Source: Streptomyces sp. DG2A-72 (GTDB lineage: Bacteria > Actinomycetota > Actinomycetes > Streptomycetales > Streptomycetaceae). From it: a stretch of DNA of 64,000 nucleotides. Each line of letters opens with the position of its first letter. Position 1 is the first letter of the stretch. Below the pieces are notes generated by a model. The model was not told the origin of the DNA and searched no databases. It saw only the letters and a program-made list of their open reading frames with translations. This document shows positions 59,001 through 64,000 of this stretch, in pieces. The stretch lies in contig NZ_JASTLC010000001.1 of the NCBI RefSeq assembly GCF_030499575.1, positions 7,712,001 to 7,776,000 on the forward strand. Direction: 5' to 3'. A program made the position numbers and the translations under genes.

Positions 59001-60030
59001 AGATCTCGAGGAACGTGACGCCCTGCAGGCCCTCGGCGCTGGCGAGTTCGGAGTCCGGCGGTACGGTGCCGCCGTCGAGTACCACGATCAGATGCGGCTG
59101 GTCGTAGACCGGGTTGGCGTCCCGGTTCCAGCGCGGCCGGTCGTCCAACTGGTCCGCCAGCGCCTCCTCCAGCTCCCCGAGGTCGTCGAAGAGGAGCCGG
59201 GTCGAGCCCGCGCCGTCCTTGGCCTTCGGGTGCTGGCTGTGCGGCAGCCACTTGATCCAGTCCCAGTCCGCCGTCGCCGAGGGGTGCGCCACCACGGCGA
59301 TCATCAGGTCCTCGGGCGAATGCAGCGTCGCCAGCTGGGCCAGGGCGGCGCGGGCACTGCCGTAGACCGTGTCGGTCTCTCCGCACACCGTCACGTGGTA
59401 AAAGGCGCGAAGCGAGACGGAGACGGGCAGGTCGGAAAGGCTGCCGTGCGCGTCGAGGAAGGCCTTCATCGCCGCCGCGGTCAGCGGCTCCAACTCGTCC
59501 TTGGGCGCCGTCTCCGGGGCGACGAGCGGAGTGTTCAGCTGCTGGATGCCGCGGCCGATGCGTACGGAGGCGAAGTCCGCGTCGGTCGGGCGCCGCTCCC
59601 ACAGACGCTTGCCGTCGGCCGCCACCGCCCACAGCTGTTCCGGGTCGGGATGCTGGAAGAGCTGGCTGCGCCGCTGCAGTTCGGCGGTCTTGTGCACGTC
59701 CTTGCGGACCTGCTCGAGATAGCGGAAGTAGTCACGCCGGTCCTGCGCCATCCCCGCGCCGCCGCCCTGCCGGGACTTGGCGAACTGGGCGATGGCCATG
59801 GCCAGCGTCGAGGCCAGCATGAGCCCGCCCACCACCCTCATGTACGAGGGCAGGTTGGGCATGAAGAAGAAGCCGACGGAACCCAGCATGCCCATCATGG
59901 GCAGCATGTTCATCAGCATGCTCTCGTCGCCCTCACGAGGGATCTCGGGGGGCGTCTCCAGTTTGACCTCGCCGTCCGGGACGGCCGGGGGCACTATCCG
60001 CGGTGGTCGCTTGATGATGACGACGCTCAC
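56086..60030 (-). CDS. eccC: type VII secretion ATPase EccC
   Basis: EccC is the motor of the ESX machine, an FtsK/SpoIIIE-type ATPase that binds substrates. GTG 60030 (VSVVIIKRPPR) is the usual start; ATG 60042 is also open. The 1314-aa single chain has two N-terminal membrane helices (about residues 35-80) and three ATPase domains, with P-loops at Lys480 (GATGSGKSE), Lys833 (GGPQSGKST) and Lys1119 (GESESGKSA). All three P-loops keep the Lys. The chain is not split into Ca and Cb parts. It is divergent from eccD across 271 bases. Confidence 0.97.
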   Translation of the reverse strand: MSVVIIKRPPRIVPPAVPDGEVKLETPPEIPREGDESMLMNMLPMMGMLGSVGFFFMPNLPSYMRVVGGLMLASTLAMAIAQFAKSRQGGGAGMAQDRRDYFRYLEQVRKDVHKTAELQRRSQLFQHPDPEQLWAVAADGKRLWERRPTDADFASVRIGRGIQQLNTPLVAPETAPKDELEPLTAAAMKAFLDAHGSLSDLPVSVSLRAFYHVTVCGETDTVYGSARAALAQLATLHSPEDLMIAVVAHPSATADWDWIKWLPHSQHPKAKDGAGSTRLLFDDLGELEEALADQLDDRPRWNRDANPVYDQPHLIVVLDGGTVPPDSELASAEGLQGVTFLEISPGELEEELRAGLTVYVKPERMRLFVGHESAYTGKPDVLNPAQAESLARQLAPFRVGSAEEGEPLLSNLDFTDLMGIGDAGAVDVSRTWRPRTLHERLRVPIGVGENGEPVMLDLKEASQEGMGPHGLCVGATGSGKSEVLRTLVLGLAVTHSSETLNFILADFKGGATFAGMADMPHTAAVITNLADDLTLVDRMRDSIMGETQRRQELLRSAGNYANLHDYEKARAAGAALEPMASLVIVLDEFSELLTAKPDFIDMFIQIGRIGRSLGIHLLLASQRLEEGKLRGLDTYLSYRIGLRTFSAAESRTAIGVPDAYHLPSIPGSGYLRYDTDTMVRFKAAYVSGPYHGEGPSRVHRSTQLRPALFTAEHVALPPQPVIDEPEPDNRVDDALADTVLDVLVSRMVNQGPPAHQVWLPPLEEAPSLEQLLPQLAVHPERGLTAPDYTALGRLNVPVGLVDKPFEQRRDVLYRDFSGGAGHGLFVGGPQSGKSTLLRTLISSFALTHTPAEVQFYCLDFGGGSLISMEELAHVGGVANRLDAEKVRRTVSEVEGILNAREEYFRANNVDSVQTYRQRRNAGQLPDQPWGDVFLVIDGWATFKTDYELLESTVTEIATRGLGFGVHVILTASRYTEVRPALKDMLQNRIELRLGDPTESEIDRKVAQNVPATVPGRGLTPDKLHFMTALPRVDGSSETEDLSEATAILVRGINDNWQGAPAPAVRLLPTMLPWDRLPKGFEHPDRGVAIGIDESSLAPVFVDFETDPHFIVFGESESGKSAMLRMLIKQICERYTPQQAKIVMGDYRRAHLEGVPESHLSRYCAAAPALAETLEGLAGSLGRRMPGPDVTPEQLRNRSWYSSPDAFVIIDDYDLVATGMNPLSPLLEYLPFARDIGLRIIIARASGGASRSLYEPVMQRLRELGAQGIVLSGDRTEGALLGNITPSQLPPGRGHFHTRRRSGQLIQTGWLPPRH

Positions 60031-60301
60031 CGATGCACTCATCCTTCGCGATTGATACGTCCTGGCATCGACGCCCCCGTGTACCGCGACGTGTTCTCGT
60101 TCGCGTAGGCGCCATACGTGTGGGCGTCGATCCTACTGATGCACCCAGTGCCCGAGGGAGCCAGGAGGATGGAGATGCCGAGGGGGCCCGGGGAGGAAAC
60201 GGGGGAGGTGGGCCCTGCGCCCCCCATGGCAACGGATATGGTGGCGCTCCGCGTCGTACGAGCGGCGCGAGGAAGCCTTGTCCAGCAGGGGGAAGTACCA
60301 G
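60031..60301. promoter_or_regulatory. divergent eccC/eccD control region
   Basis: These 271 bases must drive both genes. AAGGAT (60044-60039, minus) and AGGGGGA (60287-60293, plus) are the ribosome sites. No clear repeats like those before eccB are seen, nor a sure -10. Confidence 0.45.
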
Positions 60302-61759
60302 GTGAGCACGGGGACGTCGACAGGTTTCTGCCGAATCACGATCGCGGCGCCGGACAGCCGGGTCGATGTCGCGCTACCGGAGGATCTGCCGATTCAGGAC
60401 CTTTTTCCTGAGATCGTCAGGCTCTCGGGCCTGGCCCGGCCGGACGCCGATCCGGCCGGCTACCACCTCGTCACCCGCGAGGGCCAAGTACTCGACGCCA
60501 GCCGCTCGTTGCTCGAGCACCGGGTCAGGGACGGCGACGTGCTGCTGCTGCGCACCTTCGCCGACTCCCTGCCGCCGGCCGTGCACGACGACGTCGTGGA
60601 CGCGATCGCCGCCGCGGTCAAGCAGGACATCCGCAGCTGGAACGACAACCTGATGCGCGTGGCCGGTCTCGTCTCCGGCGCACTGCTGCTGGTCATGCTC
60701 GGCTTCGTCTTCTGGTTCGCGGATCCGATACGGCACGACATGCACGGCCTGCAGGGCATCCTCGCCGGCGTGGTCGCCCTGGCCCTGACGGCACTCGCCG
60801 GGGTACGGGCCCGGGTGTACGACGACCGTGGTTCCGCCGTCGCACTCGGCATCTCGGCACTTCCGCACGCGCTCATCGCGGGCTCCGGCGTCATCCCCCA
60901 GGACGCGGGCGAAGGCCCCGGCCGGATCCAGTTCCTCGTCGGCTGTGTCGCCGTACTCCTCCTCTCGGTCGTGCTGATCATGCTGCTGCCGCAGGGCGAC
61001 GCCCCGTTCGTGGCCGCCGCGCTGGCCGCCGGGATCGGCACGCTCGCCGTGTTCTGCGGGGTGCTCACCGAGGCGGAGCCGCGGGAGATCGCCGCCGGCA
61101 CCTCCGTCGTCGGCCTGGCGGTCGTCGGCTTCCTGCCCGGCTGGTCCGCCCGCTTCGCCAAGCTGCCGATCGGCTTCCGCAACCCGGAGGACCTGGCCCG
61201 GGCCCGTCGTGAGGGCCGCGAGGGCGACCTCGAAGCAGTCGACGTCCAGCGCATCGTCGCCCAGACCAGCCGGGGCCACGAACTGCTGCTCGGCCTGGTC
61301 GGAGGCTGTGCCGCCGTCATCGTCGGCGCCGGTGGCGCGGTGCTCGGCTTCAGCGACGGGGGCTGGGCCCAGCTGCTGGCCCTGTGCACCGGCCTCGCCG
61401 CGATGCTGCGCGCACGTCTCTTCCGGTACACCGCCCAGGTCACCTGCCTGTTCGTGGCCGGTGTCAGCACGATCGCGCTGCTGGTGCTCGGCCTGGCCAT
61501 CTCGCCGCCGGCCGGCATCGTCGTCGAGCTCCTCAAGGGCGACTCCAGCGCCGTCGACATCCGGACCCTGTGGCTCGCCGCCACGGTCGGGGTGGGCGTG
61601 CTGGTCCTGATCGCGATCGCGCTGATCGTGCCGCAGAAGGGGCTCTCCCCGTTCTGGGGCCGCATGCTCGATCTCGCCGACTCGCTGGTGCTGCTCTCCC
61701 TGGTCCCGATCTGCCTGGCCGTCCTCGATGTCTACGGCAAGGTCCGCGGCGGCATCTGA
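60302..61759 (+). CDS. eccD: type VII secretion integral membrane protein EccD
   Basis: EccD forms the main membrane vestibule of the ESX core. The 485-aa product is read from GTG 60302, with AGGGGGA upstream. Residues 1-95 are a ubiquitin-like YukD domain (FCRITIAAPDSRVDVALPED, HLVTREGQVLDASRSLLEH). From about 120 come some eleven membrane helices, with a cytoplasmic loop holding RNPEDLARARREGREGDLEA. Length and plan are normal for the family. It is followed by rpsO, so the conserved ESX end abuts housekeeping genes. Confidence 0.95.
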   Translation: MSTGTSTGFCRITIAAPDSRVDVALPEDLPIQDLFPEIVRLSGLARPDADPAGYHLVTREGQVLDASRSLLEHRVRDGDVLLLRTFADSLPPAVHDDVVDAIAAAVKQDIRSWNDNLMRVAGLVSGALLLVMLGFVFWFADPIRHDMHGLQGILAGVVALALTALAGVRARVYDDRGSAVALGISALPHALIAGSGVIPQDAGEGPGRIQFLVGCVAVLLLSVVLIMLLPQGDAPFVAAALAAGIGTLAVFCGVLTEAEPREIAAGTSVVGLAVVGFLPGWSARFAKLPIGFRNPEDLARARREGREGDLEAVDVQRIVAQTSRGHELLLGLVGGCAAVIVGAGGAVLGFSDGGWAQLLALCTGLAAMLRARLFRYTAQVTCLFVAGVSTIALLVLGLAISPPAGIVVELLKGDSSAVDIRTLWLAATVGVGVLVLIAIALIVPQKGLSPFWGRMLDLADSLVLLSLVPICLAVLDVYGKVRGGI

Positions 61760-61794
61760 CCGGCGCAGGACGCCTGTCAAGAGCGCGCTCGTCT

Positions 61795-61806
61795 GCTGGT
61801 ACGCTG
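61795..61806 (+). promoter_or_regulatory. possible -10 region of the rpsO promoter
   Basis: GGTACGCTGTG (TACGCT at 61800-61805) lies 148 bases before the rpsO start, in the 193-base gap after eccD. A TGTCAA-like -35 box is 19 bases upstream, a little too far. This is only a candidate. Confidence 0.3.
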
Positions 61807-61952
61807 TGTGACGGCCGTTCGTGTACGCACCCCCGGAGCCCCTGGCTCTGGAGGCCGCGCCCAGCGGATCCCCGCCTCCCGAGTAATGGAAGCTCCCCCG
61901 AGAAGTGGACCGGGGGCACTCGGTGGCCCTTCACAGACTACGAGGAGTACGC

Positions 61953-62240
61953 GTGTCGCTCGACGCCGCTACGAAGAAGCAGATCATCACCGAGTTCGGT
62001 ACCAAGGAGGGCGACACCGGCTCTCCCGAGGTCCAGGTCGCGATGCTCTCGCGCCGTATCTCGGACCTGACCGAGCACCTCAAGACCCACAAGCACGACC
62101 ACCACTCCCGTCGTGGTCTGCTGATCCTGGTCGGTCAGCGCCGTCGGCTGCTGCAGTACCTGGCGAAGAAGGACATCGCGCGCTTCCGTGCGCTGGTCGA
62201 CCGCCTCGGCATCCGCCGCGGTGCGGCGGGCGCCAAGTAA
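61953..62240 (+). CDS. rpsO: 30S ribosomal protein S15
   Basis: The 95-aa protein has the exact family length. It binds 16S rRNA and helps assemble the platform of the small subunit. GTG 61953 follows GAGGAG (61942-61947). Family marks are [20 protein letters not shown], the [12 protein letters not shown] stretch and [13 protein letters not shown]. It is followed by pnp, the usual rpsO-pnp order. A hairpin between them is the expected processing or attenuation site. Confidence 0.98.
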   Translation: MSLDAATKKQIITEFGTKEGDTGSPEVQVAMLSRRISDLTEHLKTHKHDHHSRRGLLILVGQRRRLLQYLAKKDIARFRALVDRLGIRRGAAGAK

Positions 62241-62249
62241 GACGCCGTG

Positions 62250-62288
62250 AAGGGAGCGGTTCCCGAGACGATCGGGGGTCGCTCCCTT
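62250..62288 (+). terminator. rpsO-pnp intergenic hairpin
   Basis: AAGGGAGCG (62250-62258) pairs perfectly with CGCTCCCTT (62280-62288). An inner CCCGA/TCGGG stem extends it. It is a terminator with read-through and, as known for rpsO-pnp in Streptomyces, a likely RNase III processing site. Confidence 0.8.
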
Positions 62289-62559
62289 TGCCGTACGTGC
62301 GGAAACGTGCGGAGTGTCACACCCGCTTTGTAGTGTGGTAGCAGAACGCAATACGCACGACACAGCACAACCCGAAAGAAAAGAGAGGAGAAGCGCGCCT
62401 CGCCGCCGCCGGTCCTCGGTAGTGGCCCCCGGGGGAAAGCGAGCCCCGGGTGCTTCGATCGAAGACCGGCCCGCACCAGACGGAGCGCTTCTCCGCAACC
62501 GTCCCCCTGCCACACGGGCAGCCACGGGACAAAGACGACAAGTAACGGAGAAAACGCTA
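62289..62559 (+). promoter_or_regulatory. pnp leader region
   Basis: The 271 bases before pnp hold no gene. They contain an A-rich patch (AACCCGAAAGAAAAGAGAGG) and G/C-rich self-complementary stretches such as CCCCCGGGGG and TTCGATCGAA (62455-62464). ACGGAG (62545-62550) is the ribosome site. A second promoter for pnp and control by PNPase itself are plausible from other species. Confidence 0.5.
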
Positions 62560-64000
62560 GTGGAGAACGAGACCCACTACGCCGAGGCCGTCATCGACAA
62601 CGGCTCCTTCGGCACCCGCACCATCCGCTTCGAGACGGGCCGCCTGGCCAAGCAGGCCGCCGGCTCCGCCGTGGCGTACCTGGACGACGACACCATGGTG
62701 CTGTCGGCCACCACCGCCTCCAAGAACCCCAAGGACCAGCTCGACTTCTTCCCCCTGACGGTGGACGTCGAGGAGCGGATGTACGCCGCCGGCAAGATCC
62801 CCGGCAGCTTCTTCCGCCGTGAGGGCCGGCCGTCCGAGGACGCCATCCTCACCTGCCGCCTCATCGACCGCCCGCTGCGCCCGTCCTTCAAGAAGGGCCT
62901 GCGCAACGAGATCCAGGTCGTCGCCACGATCATGGCCCTCAACCCCGACCACCTGTACGACGTCGTGGCGATCAACGCCGCCTCCGCGTCCACGCAGCTG
63001 GCCGGTCTGCCCTTCTCCGGCCCGATCGGCGGCGTCCGCGTCGCGCTGATCAACGGCCAGTGGGTGGCGTTCCCGACGCACACCGAGCTCGAGGACGCCG
63101 TCTTCGACATGGTCGTCGCGGGCCGCACCCTGGAGGACGGCGACGTCGCGATCATGATGGTCGAGGCCGAGGCCACCGAGAAGACCATCCAGCTGGTCAA
63201 GGGCGGCGCCGAGGCGCCGACCGAGGAGGTCGTCGCCGCCGGTCTGGACGCCGCGAAGCCCTTCATCAAGGTCCTCTGCAAGGCCCAGGCGGACCTCGCC
63301 GCGAAGGCCGCCAAGCCGACCGCCGAGTTCCCGATCTTCCTGGACTACCAGGACGACGTGCTGGAGGCTCTCACCGGCGCCGTCAAGCCGGAGCTCGCCC
63401 AGGCGCTCACCATCGTCGGCAAGCAGGAGCGCGAGGCCGAGCTGGACCGCGTGAAGACGCTCGCCGCCGAGAAGCTCCTGCCGGAGTTCGAGGGCCGCGA
63501 GAAGGAGATCTCCGCCGCGTACCGCTCGCTGACCAAGTCCCTGGTCCGTGAGCGCGTCATCAAGGAGAAGAAGCGCATCGACGGACGTGGCGTCACGGAC
63601 ATCCGTACGCTCGCGGCCGAGGTCGAGGCCATCCCGCGGGTGCACGGTTCCGCCGTGTTCGAGCGGGGCGAGACCCAGATCCTGGGCGTCACCACCCTGA
63701 ACATGCTCCGTATGGAGCAGCAGCTGGACACCCTCTCCCCGGTGACCCGCAAGCGCTACATGCACAACTACAACTTCCCGCCGTACTCCACCGGCGAGAC
63801 CGGCCGCGTCGGCTCCCCGAAGCGCCGCGAGATCGGCCACGGCGCCCTCGCCGAGCGTGCCCTGGTCCCGGTCCTGCCGACGCGTGAGGAGTTCCCCTAC
63901 GCGATCCGCCAGGTCTCCGAGGCGCTCAGCTCGAACGGCTCGACGTCCATGGGCTCGGTCTGCGCCTCCACCATGTTGCTGCTGAACGCCGGTGTGCCGC
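62560..64000 (+). CDS. pnp: polyribonucleotide nucleotidyltransferase, N-terminal part
   Basis: PNPase degrades RNA from the 3' end with phosphate and can add tails. GTG 62560 ([19 protein letters not shown]) follows ACGGAG at 9 bases. The 480 codons seen cover the first RNase PH domain ([20 protein letters not shown], then [20 protein letters not shown] and [11 protein letters not shown]), the helical linker, and the start of the second domain ([40 protein letters not shown]). The catalytic GSTSMGSVC region is just reached. The gene runs off the right edge. Confidence 0.97.
   Translation, partial: MENETHYAEAVIDNGSFGTRTIRFETGRLAKQAAGSAVAYLDDDTMVLSATTASKNPKDQLDFFPLTVDVEERMYAAGKIPGSFFRREGRPSEDAILTCRLIDRPLRPSFKKGLRNEIQVVATIMALNPDHLYDVVAINAASASTQLAGLPFSGPIGGVRVALINGQWVAFPTHTELEDAVFDMVVAGRTLEDGDVAIMMVEAEATEKTIQLVKGGAEAPTEEVVAAGLDAAKPFIKVLCKAQADLAAKAAKPTAEFPIFLDYQDDVLEALTGAVKPELAQALTIVGKQEREAELDRVKTLAAEKLLPEFEGREKEISAAYRSLTKSLVRERVIKEKKRIDGRGVTDIRTLAAEVEAIPRVHGSAVFERGETQILGVTTLNMLRMEQQLDTLSPVTRKRYMHNYNFPPYSTGETGRVGSPKRREIGHGALAERALVPVLPTREEFPYAIRQVSEALSSNGSTSMGSVCASTMLLLNAGVP

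Noticed and set aside
56023..60108. A 1361-codon open frame on plus across the eccC gene
   Set aside because: It is the antisense shadow of eccC in GC-rich DNA. The minus frame has three P-loops and the right length.
1..64000. tRNA or rRNA genes and CRISPR arrays
   Set aside because: I found no cloverleaf with a GTTCRANNC arm and CCA-type end, no rRNA blocks and no spaced identical repeats.

Overview
The window is high-GC actinobacterial DNA and almost certainly comes from a Streptomyces chromosome. GTG starts are frequent, third codon positions are mostly G or C, and the borders are the housekeeping pairs truB-ribF (left) and rpsO-pnp (right). Between them lies a type VII (ESX) secretion locus that fills nearly the whole window. 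The host species cannot be named from the sequence.

Layout. 1-5267: end of truB, a 1134-aa fusion of a catalytically dead trypsin-like domain to an NTPase, and ribF. 5393-10684 (minus): a MinD/ParA-like ATPase with long Pro/Gln/Tyr-rich arms (EspI-like), an unknown protein, and EccE. 11070-21503 (plus): EccB, EsxB, EsxA, a mycosin, several WXG-type helical substrates, a second mycosin with a copied tail fragment, and a Gly/Ala-rich substrate. 21570-32542: an accessory region with an IS5-family element, an IS982-type element whose inverted repeats also enclose a YrdB-like membrane gene, a WhiJ-like regulatory trio (HATPase, XRE-DUF5753, DUF397) and several broken genes. 32926-42978: two related substrate modules facing opposite ways, (minus) 37213 to 32926 and (plus) 39974 to 42978, with a decayed third module between them. 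43093-52830: a very large polymorphic toxin with immunity-type genes (Imm49-like, YrhB-like) and an NTPase downstream. 53030-55889: small membrane proteins and one more WXG-like protein. 56086-61759: EccC and EccD, divergent. 61953-64000: rpsO and the start of pnp.

How the genes fit together. The secretion machine is split. EccE/EccB/EsxBA/MycP sit at one end and EccC/EccD at the other, with about 40 kb of substrates, toxins, likely chaperones or immunity proteins and mobile DNA between them. The conserved ends look like the machine and the middle looks like variable cargo. The points most worth following up are: the toxin with two predicted catalytic domains (papain-fold deamidase type plus a C-terminal PD-(D/E)XK-type nuclease); the inverted paralogous modules with a possible chaperone family found three times; the dead-protease NTPase; and the IS982-type element with a passenger gene.

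Limits. All family calls come from reading motifs, not from searches. Several genes are broken by single-base changes, three of them at homopolymer runs. Those could be real decay or assembly error.
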